Part shown: positions 34,726 to 47,532 of the stretch, piece after piece
Layout of the letters: each line of letters opens with the position of its first letter
Position numbering within the stretch: position 1 is the first letter of the stretch
NCBI GenBank assembly: GCA_022605405.1
Contig: JABYQQ010000017.1
Coordinates: 930,001-994,000, forward strand
From: Earliella scabrosa
Lineage: Eukaryota > Basidiomycota > Agaricomycetes > Polyporales > Polyporaceae
Reading direction: 5' to 3'
DNA length: 64,000 nucleotides
Program-made: the position numbers and the translations under genes
The notes under the pieces: generated by a model
The model's database searches: none
Seen by the model: the letters and a program-made list of their open reading frames with translations, nothing else
What the model was told of the DNA's origin: nothing

Positions 34726-35711
34726 GGCTGCGGGAAGTAGAGGGGTGGGAGATGGATGCGATGCCAGCTCACCAGGTCGCTTTAGGGGTGGGAAGATTGC
34801 GAGAGCGGGATAGGTCATGTTCGAAGCGCGGCCGGCGGCATATGTTGGCGGAAATCAGTCCATCCTGAAGTTCCAGAATTGCGGGCGTCACGGGAGCAAA
34901 GAACAAGAAGTAAGCGGAACGGCAGTGAGAGGAGCGTGAAAGACTGTGAAGAGCACTACCTCCGCGAGCAGCTCATCTCGCATGTCGAACCGGGATATAT
35001 AGCCGGCTCCGTGGAGAAGTGCGGGGCGTCGAGGCAAGACCAGCGCAGGGCGTGTTCGACTGGCAGATGAGAGCCGGTGAAAGAGCCTACACATGGAGGG
35101 AGCCTGCAGCCCATTGCGGGTGTGGAAAGATTGACTATACAAGTCAATAGGTGCAACGTTCGCCCTAGTACCTTCCTGCGTCTTGTGGAACGACGTCTTG
35201 GCTAGAACGAGACGCGTACGGAGTTGACGAAACGAGTCACAGTGCTTATAGCTGTACTTTGGAGTTCAGCATCGGAAGGTAGGAGACAGGGTTCTAGTGA
35301 AGGCAAAGACTCACTCAGTCGTTGCAGAGGCCAAGGACTGTTACACTCTCCACCAAGGAGTCAACACCACGAAAGCACCCCGAGGCCTCCAAGCCCGCAG
35401 CGCGAGGCCGGAGAAAACACGCAGGCGACAGCCGACTGTGAGCACTGAGCAGGGGACAATTACGGATTGCGATGGACGATAGCACATAAAATGCGAGGGA
35501 TTAGCGTAACGGTACGATGCAGATGATAGCGAACTTTTGTGCGTGCTCCAGCAGTCTTCCGCCGTCATGGGACGCGAAACGACCGTCCCGTCCTCCCATC
35601 CACCACCTCCCGCTCCCACCACGTGTCCTACACCTCCCAATCCCTCACCCGGACCTCCTCTCTCTAATCTGTGACCCGGTGGTGTGCAGACACACGAGTA
35701 TCGTCGGGCGC
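34726..35711. other. Intergenic stretch between P450 copy 2 and Hsp10
   Basis: The stretch holds the P450 promoter side and the 3' side of hsp10. A TATATA-type sequence near 34995 is about 270 bp from the P450 start. I see no gene. Confidence 0.45.
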
Positions 35712-36218
35712 TCACTCCTGGATCTTCGCAAGGATATCCTGGTCTCGGAAAAGGAAGTACTCCTACAGAGCCAAGTAGCGCGCGTCAGCACCCACAAATC
35801 ACCCTGTCCAACCCCAGAGAAGGAGAGACGCACCTCTTCGCCGACCTTAATCGAGCTCCCGCCCCAGCCGGGCACGAGCACGCGGTCGCCCGCCTGCACG
35901 CTGGGCGGCTGGATCTTGCCGTCCTTGCCCGGTGCGCCGGGGCCTACGGCGATGACGGTCGCCTCTGGGATGGTCGCGTTCGCGGTCGTCGACGAGGGGA
36001 GGAAGATGCCGCTCGCGGTTTTCTGCGCACGCGTCAGTACGCGCGAGGAGAGGAGAGAGAGGGGAGACGTACGGTCTCAGCCTTGAACCGCTGGACGAGG
36101 ACGCGGTCGAAGAGAGGCATAACGGACTTGATGGACTTGAACGTCGCCTGGGCAGCCTGCGTGTGCGAGTGCGTTAGCACTCGCCGCTAGTATGCAATGG
36201 CCAAAAGACACGAACCAT
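35712..36218 (-). CDS. hsp10: Mitochondrial co-chaperonin Hsp10 (GroES/Cpn10 family)
   Basis: Exons 36218-36216, 36156-36073, 36022-35834 and 35762-35712 give 108 residues, the normal length for fungal Hsp10. Hsp10 caps the Hsp60 ring in the mitochondrial matrix during protein folding. Conserved parts are seen: SVMPLFDRVLVQRF, KTASGIFLP, EATVIAVGPGAPGKDGK for the mobile-loop side and roof, GDRVLVPGWGG and EEYFLFRDQDILAKI. The first exon would be the ATG alone, followed directly by a GTTCGTG donor. The alternative is a start at the second methionine (MPLFDR, inside exon 2), which would drop 13 residues that other Hsp10 proteins have. The N-terminus AAQATFKSIKS fits a non-cleaved mitochondrial targeting helix. 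Confidence 0.92.
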
Positions 36219-37027
36219 TACGAGAATTACGAGGTGAGGAGAGTAGGAAGAACGGACGAAGAAGGCAAGGTGAGAGTACGAGGATGAGCGTGTCAGAGTA
36301 CCTGAAGCGCCCGATGACAGACTTGGGATTTTTGTAACCGATTGTTTGGCCGGGCCAAACAACGGCCGAGAAGACTCCAGAATATCGCTTACTCTTACTA
36401 CCGGCATATTTACTGCTCGCACGAATCGAAACGGATGTTGTTTCTTATTGATGCGGTCGGGGAGCACTCGCGGGCGGAATGAGGAAAAAGTATTACTCGG
36501 TGTGAGGTATAGATTGTGAGTAGACTACATTGCGGGTGACGGATGACGAGCACGGAGGCGCGGGCAAAGACGGTACTACCTACTATGTATCGGATGAAGG
36601 AGGACGAATCAGGATGTGGGCGTGCCCGCCTGGTGCGAGCACGAATGGCTATGGACAAGAACGAGAGGAGGATGGCTGCCGGCAGGTCTATCATGGTGGA
36701 GAAATATGGACGGTCAAGTGTGCCGCAGTCGGCGATGCGGGATGCGGGGGTCGTGCGGAGGATGCGGATATGGCTATGGACGTGGTGTGTGCGAATGTAG
36801 GTATGGGCGTGAAGGGAGTGTTTGCGGGTGAGTGAATAGACGATGGTGGGATGGGATGACCATGAACACGACAAAAACGAGAGACAAGTGATGGGTCTTG
36901 AGAACGATGTCTGTAGGGGAGAGAGGCAGGGGGAGACGATGGAAAGAAAGAACCTGCGACCCGAGCAAAACAAGGAAGGAGTGTGTCAAAAGCGCGACTC
37001 ACAAGCACAAGCTCGCGCACGCGCACC
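36219..37027. other. Intergenic stretch between hsp10 and the Mub1-like gene
   Basis: No gene is supported. Several long overlapping frames occur on both strands between 36410 and 36980, but they lack motifs and splice partners. The region contains the hsp10 promoter. Confidence 0.45.
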
Positions 37028-40000
37028 TCAATCAATCATCATATCCACATCCGCATCCTCGTTCCCCGCCGCTGCCCGCGACGGCCCCGCCGCCTCCGCC
37101 GCCTCCCGCTCCAACCTCTCCAGCCTCTCCATCCTGTCCACCCGTGACTCCTCCGGCGCCGTCGCCAGATGCCGCGCCAGAATCCGCCGTGTCAAGTCCA
37201 CCGGCATCGGGTTCCCGTCGTCCGGCCACTGCGGCGGCGGCGGGTTCCCCGGCCGATACGTCCACGTCCCGTCCACAAGCCCGTTCGCCGCCAGCACAGG
37301 CAGCGGGTGCGGGCTCCTCGTAGTTGCCGCACCGGCTACAGCACCGTTTGCGGCCGTAGTCGGGGCAGTGGCCGTCGCCGGCCGTGAATCTTGCGCCGTG
37401 GCCTGAGTCGTTGGCACGACCGTCGCCGTCCCAGTCGCAGTAATCCGAATGAGAGTTTGGCTCTGCCCTTGCCCCTGCCCGCGCACCGTGGCCTCCTGCG
37501 CTAGCCGAGCCTCCGCCGCGACCGCACGCGCCTGTCGGTCCCGCTCCCGCGCCTCTCTCCGCTCTGCCCTCGACGCACCCGCGTTCGCCGACGCCGCCGT
37601 GCTCGCGCCCGTCCCGTTCGCCGCCGACCGCGAGCTCTCTCCGTTCTGGTGGTGATGGTGGTGGTGCTCGCCGTCCTCCTCGGGGTCCTTTGCGCTGCAC
37701 CAGAACCGGTGGCCCTCGCTCCACGCCGTGCTCTGGCACTCCTTCCCGCAGTACTTTGCCTTCCTGCACCGCCGGCATTTTGCAAACTCGCGCGGGAACC
37801 GCTCCCACCGACCGCAGAGCACTTGGTCGCAAGTTTTCACACAGTCAGCACACGTACGCCCCCGACACAAACACAGAAGAAAGCGACGATGAGGGAGACA
37901 ACGACGATGGAGACTCACTGTTCGCGCACTGCCTGATTCCACCTCTGCTGTCGTCCTTCCTGCACGCGTTCCGCATGATCACCCCCGCCCAGTACTGGAT
38001 CTCCGGCCGTAGGCTCGGCGGCGGGTTCGGCGACTCGAGCTCGGACGAACTGTGCCGGTACGTGAACCTCTCCACAAGTGCAAAGACGTTCGTCATCCGC
38101 TGAGCAGGAGCATTGCTGCCGGATGTCCCCGACGCCGCCGCCGCCGAGCTTGACGAGGCGCCAGCCGAGGCTGACGCGGAACTCCCGGCCCCGACCATCG
38201 ACGACGGGGCCCGTTCCTTCTCCTTCCCGCGTCCCGTGGCGTTGTTGAACACCTTCACCAAGGGATGAACTTCCCGGGTGCTGTTGACGTTCGTACTCGA
38301 GCTCGACGCGCTCGACGCACCAGACCCGCCAGCGGCCCTACTCGAGGACGACGAAGGCTGGCCGTACCGGCCCTCATTCGAGAGCTGGGCCGTCGCGGGG
38401 TGGAAACTCGTGCGGGGCTTGTAGAACGCTTGCCTGCAGTGGGGGTACTTGCTCAGGTACGCGAGCAGTTGCAGACTCAGCAGCACGTCCTCGTCGCGAT
38501 AAGGGCCCGACTCGACCTCCCGCGGGTGGTGGTGATGATGGTGGTGGCTGGGCGTACCGTTCCCGTTCCCAGTCCCATTTCCCGCTGCTCCAGCCCGGAT
38601 CGTGTTCTGCCTCGCAGGCGTGCCCGCGTCCATCCGCCCACCGCCCACCTCGGCCGCACCGGGAGTAAGGAATCCCCCGGTGATCACTGGTCGAGCCGCT
38701 GTCATTGGGAGGTTAGTTGGGCCAGCACGAGGAGTCCGCTCGCCCGCTCCTGCATGTGCATCAGCGACCGCACGTCCGGGAGGTCCGTCGAGCGCACCAG
38801 GAGCCCCTGGGGGCGCGCCCATAGCGAAGTCGTCGTTCGTCTCGAGCGACACGATCCCGTCCTCGACCCCAACCCCAGGCACCACCCCGTCGTCATTGAT
38901 GATGATGTGCGCGTCCGAGGGCATGTCGATGCCCCCCGCGCCGGGGGCCGCGGGCGCGGCCGTGTCCGTCACGATTCCCACTGCGCGCCGCGAGTGTGTT
39001 GCGCGGATCGTTCCCGTATCTGTTGGCTGACGTTCCGGTGATGGAGAAGGCGCGTCCCCGTCACGGCTCGTGTCCATGTCGACGTCGCCATCGTCCTCCG
39101 TCTCCGTCTCGGGTCTCGAGTTGGCCGCAGAGGTGGATGTAGATGGGCCCGCCGAGGCGTTGGGCACGTTGAGCCGCGATCGATGTGCTCGTCGCGTGGC
39201 ATTCGCAGGCTGGTCCCACACGGGACGAGCGATAATGGTCCCGCTGCGATCTCGGCCGGGGACGACGACGGATCCAGTGGGGGTATTGGAGCCGTTGGGA
39301 GTCGCATTCGTCGAGGTCTCGGCGGAAGTGTCGGTATCCTGTGCACGGGAAGCGCTGGGGGTTGCCTGTTCAGTTTGCATCGGTTCCTGCGCGAAGTCAG
39401 TGAGCTCGAGCGAGCGCGCGGCGGGAGAGAGACACGCGATGACGAACCTCTTGTGACGACTCGCCAGTGGGCAGGGAGGCGTCCGGCGGTCGGATCGCAA
39501 GCTCTGCGGCGACTGTTCGCTCCAAGGCCCGAGCTAATGCCACCGCCTGTTCCCGCTGCCTCATCTCCGACTGTGCCTGCCTCCTGGCTATCCGCTGCTC
39601 ACGAGTCTCGCGCGGCATGCCATTTGCAGCGACGCTGGGACCGACTGCGAAACCCTTGCTCGCCAACCACGCCTCGAGGATGCATCCGACCACCTCGAGC
39701 GTCCCAGCCTGGACAACACGACTTCGAATGGGCTCGCTGCCGCGGACGCCGATGTTGACGATGCACTGAAAAGCCAAGGAGAAACGATAGGCTGCGTGTT
39801 TGTCGTAGGACTTGGGAAGAAGGGTAGGGACAGGCTTGGGCGGATGTGAGCCGGGCGACGAGAGGCCATAGAAGATCGCAGGGTTGTCGGGTGGTGGCGG
39901 CGAGAGACAGAAGTCGTGTAGGATACGCACGAGTCGCTCGAGGCCGCCGTCCATGGTCATGATCTCGCGTATGCGGGGAGAGGTGGAGGTGAGATAGACG

Positions 40001-40186
40001 AGATGGGTAAGCGAGTTGAACAGGGGTAGCGACGAGTTCGTGTCGAGTGCTGTATGGGCAAGGCTCAGTACACGCCACGCGCAGGGCGTTCTGAGCACAC
40101 AACGCACCTCTTCTGTCGTAGAGCTGGGAGGATATGCACACGCAGGCCCTGTTCTGGGCTGGGAACGCGAAGTTGGATTCCCGCAT
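37028..40186 (-). CDS. MYND zinc-finger protein, Mub1/samB family
   Basis: Exons 40186-40108, 40049-39448, 39386-37919 and 37821-37028 give 980 residues. The N-terminus MRESNFAFPAQNRACVCISS, the block LTYLTS-like SLTHLVYLTSTSPRIREIMT and RFSLAFQCIVNIGVRGSEPI are typical of this family's armadillo-like part. The MYND finger spans the last splice junction, near residues 713-760, with CRRCRKAKYCGKEC and EGHRFWC. Yeast Mub1 partners the ubiquitin ligase Ubr2 to degrade the proteasome regulator Rpn4, and Aspergillus samB affects morphogenesis. Between these parts lies a long low-complexity region with a His tract and Ser/Ala runs. A C-terminal low-complexity tail contains a further His tract. The family call is firm; the exact yeast function is transferred by analogy. 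Confidence 0.92.
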
Positions 40187-41256
40187 CTTCGTGGTCGGGC
40201 GGGTGGCGGAGAGACGGCGCTGGCGGGGGATACGGGCGTGTGGGGGATGTGTTTGGGAGTGTGCTGGACGTGAAAAGGGTCGTGTTCGTCGTTGTGGTCG
40301 TCGTCTGCGCGGTCGATGTTCAAGGTCGTCTGCCCGCCCTGTGATCTGACTGATCCCTTGTGTGGTCTTGTTTGCACCCGGTGGCTGCCGCGCCGGACAC
40401 TACAAAGACAGTATCGTTTTGACACGTGTAGAAGGTACCGAGCGGGCGTGAGAAACGATCATCATCGATCACACTCTTCCTCAAAGCAGAAGCGCATACT
40501 GTGCTCCCTAATTCTCTATGCTACAATGTTGTGCTTTACCTACGACCGAATGTAACCTAATCCTCACACTATCAGTTAGAATGTTTGTATGTAGAATCTA
40601 TGGTCACGCAAACGCTAGTCATAGCCTCCGGTCCGGATTTCTGTGTCCTCCCTGTGTTATCCCTTTGCCAGCGTAGATTAGGGGCAGGAATTCGGCGCTG
40701 AACTCTCAGCTTCCCTCTGCCTAGTCCCTTTTGTGCGATGTCATTGCCTAACTCTTACTTGAGTGAAACTTAGAACGCGGTCAGTGAACTTATCCGCGCT
40801 CTTCTTCTCGCCCTATCCAACCCATATGGCTTCAATGAATAGCGCGTCGACCTACGTAGATTGAAACGTTAGGCTACAGTCATAGGAGAGCAACCAGCAG
40901 AAGTGCTGTGCGTCTGACACACCGGAAGGCATGACGGAAACGCCCCTCGGAAACGATTGAATTACTCGACCGAGTTCATCCTGCGACATTCTGCTCTTCA
41001 CAAGAGATGCGTCGTTGGAGCTTCGTAGAAGGCATCGAACATTGAGACAATTCCCAAAAAATCCATGGTCGCGAAAGCCATTCCCTTCCCATGGTTGTCA
41101 AAGGTTATAAATCTGTCTAGTAGCAAAGGCTTGATTCCGCTTCAGGGCTAGCGCTCGAGCGCTTTTCAGGGGTTTTATTGACGCGCATTCCATACAAGGG
41201 AGTAGCCAACCTTGGCGAGCTGCCAGCTGCAGCTACGTATACCGCGAAGTCGCTTC
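40187..41256. other. Intergenic stretch
   Basis: The left part is the promoter side of the Mub1-like gene. I see no gene or repeat in the rest. Confidence 0.5.
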
Positions 41257-41893
41257 ATGGTAACCACTGCGGAACTATATAGAAGGCTCTCGAGATGCAA
41301 ACTACTGCGGCTCCGCAAGAACTATATACACCACGCTCTCGACGTTGACGAGTACTCGATGCCTTCTTCAAGACGTTCGCTCTTCGCAAGATGGGGTCAA
41401 CGAGTCGCAGAGCAAGCGGTACGTTGGAGCCTACGGCGGTGCCTCTGTCTAGTATACGTTATACCTCACTTATTACCCTCAGGATGTTCCACTAGTCACA
41501 GTCCGTGGCAAGTTCTTTGGACACGACAACATACGTCCTACCACGGTCGGTGTGCCGATTGAACAATATCCTGCACATCTCGCACACCCCGCCTTTACAT
41601 TCGAACACGTCGAGAATATCTTCGGTGCACAACTCTACATTCACGACTGCCTCGTCACAGTTACGGATGCCTCTCTAAGGCCTCACAAGTTCAGGGTCTT
41701 TTTCACTCGCCACATCCTACAACCACCTAACCGAAGCCTTGGCCGAGTCGACCGCAATCATCCATGGCACGGAGAGATGCTGGTTATGAGAGTGCTGCAG
41801 ACAAATTCTCAGTGCGTTACAAGCTTGCGTCGCGGCGATGGCCGTCTCGTGGAGGAGGTGACTTTGCGGTCAGTGCGCTATTCCTTCAGATGA
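41257..41893 (+). CDS. Uncertain two-exon gene or relic
   Basis: Exons 41257-41418 and 41483-41893 keep frame across a GTACGT...CTCAG intron and would give 190 residues. The second exon reads DVPLVTVRGKFFGHDNIRP, then VPIEQYPAHLAHPAF and RPHKFRVFFTRHI, which looks protein-like. The first exon shares an F-box-like feel (KLLRLRKNYIHHALDVDE) with the gene at 53363. After DVDE, an alternative frame (LDAFFKTFALRK) fits that relationship better, which suggests a frameshifted relic. I do not recognise the second exon. Confidence 0.4.
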
Positions 41894-42040
41894 GTTGTAA
41901 TCTTATAGCGTTGACTACAGCCTGATGAGGGAGTCTTCTAGAAGGTCTAGGATTCCCCGTTCGATCTAGCTTGTTATAATCGCCGGCTCTTGCTCAGAAC
42001 CTGCATGAGAGTGCAATATGGAAGTAGCATTCACGAGGGT

Positions 42041-43566
42041 TTACAGGAGGCCCCAAACAAGCAATAGGCAACCTATCACTACGATAGACCTGTGCCATAA
42101 CCATCTCCCGTTCTCCGCTGAAATCTCGTCCGCCAACGATTGCAGGGTGCGGTCATGATGCGGCACAACTAGAGGTAACACCAACACATCGTTCAGCTCC
42201 ATCACCTTGAGAAGAATAGAGAGCGTATGTATGAGGAATTCGATGTCAGATATCGGTAGCTTGCGCTGAAGGCCGCTCATGTCAACATGGTCGACGAGCT
42301 GCGAGGCTTGGATGATCCTCTTCTCCTCATCGTCCAGATCTGTCAGGGAAATCTGGGATACTATCAAGGGTTTAGCACAGGACAGCATGTATCACATTGA
42401 AGGGTGACCCACGGAACTGTTGTACACTGGTGTCGTCTAGCACATGATGGAAGAGGCGCTGACACACATTACTCATGTCTACGCGTCCTCTATGCATCTG
42501 GTTGGACCAATCGGCATCTATGAGGTCATCCACCTGTTTACTTAGTGACAACACTTACGCGTGATACCGTCAGACATACCTTTCGTTTCGACATCTTCCG
42601 GTTGAGTCGGCCAAGTGCTCTGAGCAGCCTCCGGTAATACTGCAAGTATACTCGAACTAGCTCTTCAGTGCCAGTGAGTTCGCGGGCTTTCTCGTTCAAA
42701 AAGTGCGGCCAGCTATCAACGTCCGTTGGGAGCTTGAATGAGAGATCTCGTCTACGTAGCCGTTGAGTACTTCCCGGGCCGCGTCTGTTCCGACTCAGTG
42801 AGTCGAGGGCCTTGTAAAGGAACGAACCTCCATGGATCGGTGGCAGAGCCCTCGTCGCAGAGCCCCTGTAGATTAAATAGATCTTTCAAGGTTTCCAGGT
42901 TGTCCTGGAGAGCGATGTCGTCCAAAGTCGCCATCAATAACGAGGCCCGGGGGTGACGGTATGACAAGAGGTTTGAGACGTCTATTTGTATTATCCGTAG
43001 TGGAGTACGTAGTACGCCAACCATAACTAACCGCTGCAAGCCTCCAACGCAATCATCAGCGCGCTAAGATCAATATGCCGCCAGATGTCCTCGGCAATGT
43101 CCCTACTGAGATACCCCACTAAGATGGCGCCGTGGGTGTCAACGGTATGCCCGTATCCGTAGCTATTCATCCGAGCGATGTACTGGGGGACAGTATTACA
43201 AAGAGTGAGGTATTCCCAGTCGCGGAAGAAAACCAAAGAGAAGCGATATTCCTGAGAGGACACAGTGGTCCATCTGCACGCTCGATTACCCTGCACAATA
43301 TCGTCATATGGTGAGGACAGCCTGATCTACGCTCGGCACTTACGGGGTGGTGCGTAAATTGGAAAGACGATGGGAGTTGGAAAACAAGGGCTGTCATGTC
43401 TCCGAGCGTCGTGGATGGGTAAGGAATATCCCAAGCACGACGGTGAGGGAACTCGATGACCAGCCAGACTACGCTCGTAGACGTCAGCATGGGGCGGGTC
43501 ACAGTTAGAACCTTACGTACCAGCGTTGCACACATAGAGGACATGAACAGTCACGGCGCAGTCCAT
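42041..43566 (-). CDS. Unrecognised protein with a single C-terminal membrane anchor
   Basis: Seven exons: 43566-43521, 43468-43344, 43251-43032, 42981-42828, 42751-42580, 42533-42413 and 42339-42041. All junctions keep frame and the protein has 378 residues. I know no family. Exon 3 reads EYRFSLVFFRDWEYLTLC and AEDIWRHIDLSALMIALEAC. Exon 5 has a helical segment LVRVYLQYYRRLLRALGRL. The last exon ends RSIVVIGCLLLVWGLL followed by the stop, which looks like a tail anchor facing the cytosol. Six consistent introns argue strongly for a real gene. It is divergent from the large gene at 44299, with 733 bp between the starts. The donor at 42412 (GTGGGT) was chosen over a nearby GTCACC to keep frame. 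Confidence 0.72.
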
Positions 43567-44298
43567 GCGTGGTTCTCTCCCGGTATGGGAAGATACTAAG
43601 GTGGCATTGAGTATGCGTGTGTATGTGGGTAGGATGTCGACAGAACTTGAAGCGGGAGAGGACATGGCGGTGACGAAGCGGCGATTGACTGAGCGAGTAT
43701 ACGAGCCCGATTGTTGAAGACTTCAGGCATTTGCTGTTTATGTAGGTGTGAGACGCTCCCTACCGCGGCGCGAGCTCAGTGCGTACCATTATCCTTGATA
43801 TCTCGGAGCCTGTTGGCGGCCTTCACTGACAAGTCGTGGTCACTTGTAGCCGCCGCCGTGTGTCGGACGCGTACGCGAGCGACTAGTGGGGTGCTGACAT
43901 GGGTTGTCGAACATAGTTGAGTGGCATGTATCGCACGTCCTCGTCGGGGTGGCACATACCAGTTCATTTCTTCTTTCGGAGAGTGCCAACACGAGTCTTA
44001 CTAGTGGCATCGCCACCCCAAGTTTCTGTCCTTCGCCTGCCTAATACGAGCATTGCCGGATCGAGTCGAGATCTCCTGTCAATCGCCATCGGATCTCGGC
44101 CTATGCCGGATTTCAACTTCTTGCAGCGGAGTACTGACACTGCTTGTTAGCATACACCAAAGTCGCAATATGCTACAACACCGCGGCCGCGCGCGCGGAC
44201 TAGCGGTTCCACTACAGGAGAGCCTCCTCCTACAGCCGGATACATAAGCCGCGAGCTCGCCTGAACTTCGCGTCACCCTGACCTAGTACCGACTCAAG

Positions 44299-46304
44299 AT
44301 GCAACGTCCACCTCAAGACCACCCGAGGTCGTCAACACCACTGCCGTTGCCGTGGCTGCAAGCAACGGGCTATGGCAACTGGCTACTCCACCAGCCTCAA
44401 CCTCGCACACTCCCTCCCACGCGCTCGTGGCTTCTGACCAACGAATGCTCTGATCGTGTCGCCGTGAGTGACAATAAGGACGGCTCCTCCGGTGTCGTTC
44501 GCACTGATGTCAAGCTTTGATTTATAGACGAGCGCTGCAGCAGCTTCGCTGCCGAACGTGATGCAGAGTACTGTCACTCGCTGCGAGACAGCAACAGTAC
44601 ATAGCATGGAGGAGGCCTGCCGAATCCAAGTGAGCGATATTACGACCCGAGCTGGCGTCCGCACGTGTCTCACGATTCATTAGACAGGCTCTTTCTCGAA
44701 TGGAGTCACATCATCCCAGGTTCATGTGAGCTTCGTACGTCGTACGGGTCTGCCGCGTCACGCTCATGCATATCCCCAGGATCACCCCACGCCGGCGCGC
44801 ACCTACTCGTGTTCCTCTGTGCTGGGAATAGACAACGTGTTCGACACCGAGAATTGGACGTCGGAAGTGGTCCAATCAGAGGTGAGGCACTGTTCCCACC
44901 CTATAGGCACCTGCTGACATAGTCTGTCAAGCGTCGCTCAACACCATCTACGGAGAGCGCGTGGCTACAATCTGTGACCGGAGCGTTGCGCAAACATTTT
45001 GCTGACCCTTCGGGTCGCGCCTTCACAGGTCGGTGCTGAAAGCGCCACTCTCTACGAGAAGTTAACCCTAACAGACTATCTCAGAGATACCAACGACCTT
45101 CAACGGGCACCCGGCGGTGCTGATGGAATCATTTGCAGGGGATGTATCGTTCTGGCTCATCCCAACCTCGTCCGCGCCGGCGGACATTTCCGGCGACGTC
45201 ACCCCCACGGCGCATGGACCCCATAATGACCAGCACTTGAGTGTGACCGCACCCTCTCTTCAGGCATCTCGAGAAGCACCAGCTCTCGCTGATCGACCGC
45301 AGACATCCTATTACGGCTGGGATCTTCTCTATCCTGGTGACGAGGATGAGAGGTGAGGTCGCGGTCTGCCCTTCTCCGTTGAACCGACGCTCACCGTCAC
45401 TACGTATAGCCTATGTGAGGACATGGAGGTCGTCATAGACCGCGAGACCCGGCTCCACGACACGCACGCTACAGCACAGCAAGAGCAGAGGAGTGTTACC
45501 AGCATGAGTCTCGAGACTGCGCCTCTGGAGTGCGAGCACTCTCCGTCGCCGTCAGACGATAATGACTTGCAAGATTATCCGGAGGTAACGTCAATGCTCA
45601 AACATCAACGTGCAGCTCAGCGCTAAGACCAGAAGGTTCAGGTTCGACACCTAGGTCGCGGAGAGCAAGCCGGGATGCCCCACAACATATCCCATGGCGT
45701 CGCTGTAACCAGCCCGGCCTCCTCGAACGTTGAACGAGAGGCTCGAGAAGCATCTTACACCAGCATATATCCCAGCAGCCTTTCTCCCTGGCGCCGAGTA
45801 GAGCCGGTCATAGGAGCACCGCTCGCAGCGAGCAGTCCAACCAGTCCAACTCCTTCGGACCGATGGCTCTATGGTTCATCTATCGCCAGTCCAGCCCCGC
45901 TCCCTGCAAGTCGCGATATTCCGACGCAGTTGGCTGCAGCAGCTGTGGACGCTGTCCGCCTCCCTGACACGCTGGCGTGCAGTGATGGATCAGAAGTCAC
46001 GGCAGTCGCCAATAGCTTGGTCCAACGCTCGCTAGACGGTGTCAATATCCATCCTATGCATTCGATGAAGGCGGCTCGCCCGTGTGACTATAGTCAGCCG
46101 ACCCTTAGAAGGTGATCCACTACGATATATGACACGCTCTCCCACTCACGAGTGCTCCTCACCAGGAGCCAACGCATTCGCCAGAGGCAACTACAAGGGC
46201 CAGCTCAGCCGGCGGGCAAAGCAGCAGTCCACGAACAGTCCAAGAAGAGAAAGTATTCACGAACCCCTCGCAAGTCTTGCGTGCGTTCCAGACGCATCCA
46301 ATGA
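44299..46304 (+). CDS. Unrecognised disordered protein with a basic, NLS-like C-terminus
   Basis: Eight exons: 44299-44463, 44528-44629, 44720-44881, 44923-45028, 45085-45352, 45410-45584, 45642-46111 and 46166-46304, giving 528 residues. The first three introns, and the one before exon 7, are phase 0. The sequence is rich in Pro, Ser, Thr and charged residues. More ordered parts are ESAWLQSVTGALRKHFADP and PAVLMESFAGDVSFWLIP. The C-terminus has QRIRQRQLQG and KKRKYSRTPRK, a good nuclear-localisation candidate. I recognise no domain. The frame continuity across seven introns supports a gene rather than chance. Its large size and disordered nature resemble the gene at 56947, but I see no direct sequence similarity. 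A nuclear role is only an inference. Confidence 0.65.
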
Positions 46305-47532
46305 CCCCATTTGTTGATATGCTGCAGTGTCCATATGTATTGTACATTACGTCATAATTCCAGCTCTTCGCCACGCTGCTACCGTGGCAGGGACAATATC
46401 GCGACCGCACTCCGTGGTTTCGCCACACCAGACGAGAATTGTGCGGCGTTGACTCGGGATAGGTCAGACGCGTCACTCGCAGTACACCCCGATGCCGGTC
46501 AGCGGGAGAGAAGTGCAGCGTCCCGACCGGAAATTGTGCCACCCGGCTAGAGCCTGCAGGCAGCTATAGCCCAGCACGCTGTATCAGCTGTGGTCAATCG
46601 AGATACGGCGTAGACGGCCGCCGAGCTCCGACACTTACCTGCTGTGGATATTTACGGATATGGTATAGCATACGTTCATGCAAGTATCATGCTCGTCCCC
46701 TGTGCCACTCGGAGTAGGACGGTGAAGGTGCAGCGCGGATCCGGACTGACGGTGATGACGGTGCGCCTATGCTCGCGAGATCTCCGTCATGTTACGCGAT
46801 GAGCAAGGATGGGACATCCATGCACATGGCCAAAGACCGCCGACCGTTCGGTGAGTCAGCATGTCCCACTGTGTATGAGCTGAGTGATGGCCAAGTATAC
46901 CGAGCATGTGTGCTTACTATGTCGAAACAGTTGAATGCCCGAACAAAGGACTGATGGGTTTGCGTGGTGGCGGTATGGCGATAATCGTGCGCGCGCGGTG
47001 CAAGGATGGCCATGGGCAGCGCGCTTGAGCGCGCCCGAGCGCGGAGCGGGTGGGCGAGCGCGAGATTGGGAGTCTGAACCGTGGGGCCCAATCGTTGCGG
47101 ACCTGCTGTAAACTTACCCCAACGCTCTGGCACGGACCGATGAGTGTCGGCCACGCGCGATCCCGCCCACCACCATATTTGGAAGTTCGCCCGCCCGCCC
47201 GCCCGCCCGCCATCGTATAGGCGCCTTCGCGAGGTCTTGACGGTAGTCCTACAGGCGCCATCTGGCAGGTGAATACCGAGCGTATTCGCACCGATATTCA
47301 ATGCACCAATGGAAGCATGCATTGACGGTAGAAAGTACATTCGGGACGCACTCAGAACCGAGTAGCGCCGCCACGCAGTGAGAAACAGCTAGGTCGAAGG
47401 CAAAAGATACATTGTACAGGGAGGAGCGATGGGGTAGAACGACTGTTGCGAGGCGACGTCCAAGGAAACAAATGGAGGCCTAGGCCCTGGTCAAGTCGAC
47501 GACGTTCGGTCATTTCGTCGATTCTTGGGAAT
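46305..47532. other. Intergenic stretch
   Basis: No gene is supported. A short run of repeated CCCG units lies near 47192-47212. Open frames on the minus strand around 46792-47340 have no motifs. Confidence 0.45.

Noticed and set aside
37032..37832. 266-residue Gly/Ala/Arg-rich frame on the minus strand
   Set aside because: It is the shifted frame of the Mub1-like last exon, which carries the MYND cysteines in the correct frame.
44383..44673. Minus-strand frame with VLIVTHGDTI, like a phosphatase or mutase motif
   Set aside because: It is antisense to exons 1 and 2 of the gene at 44299. The rest of the frame does not fit a phosphoglycerate-mutase-type protein.
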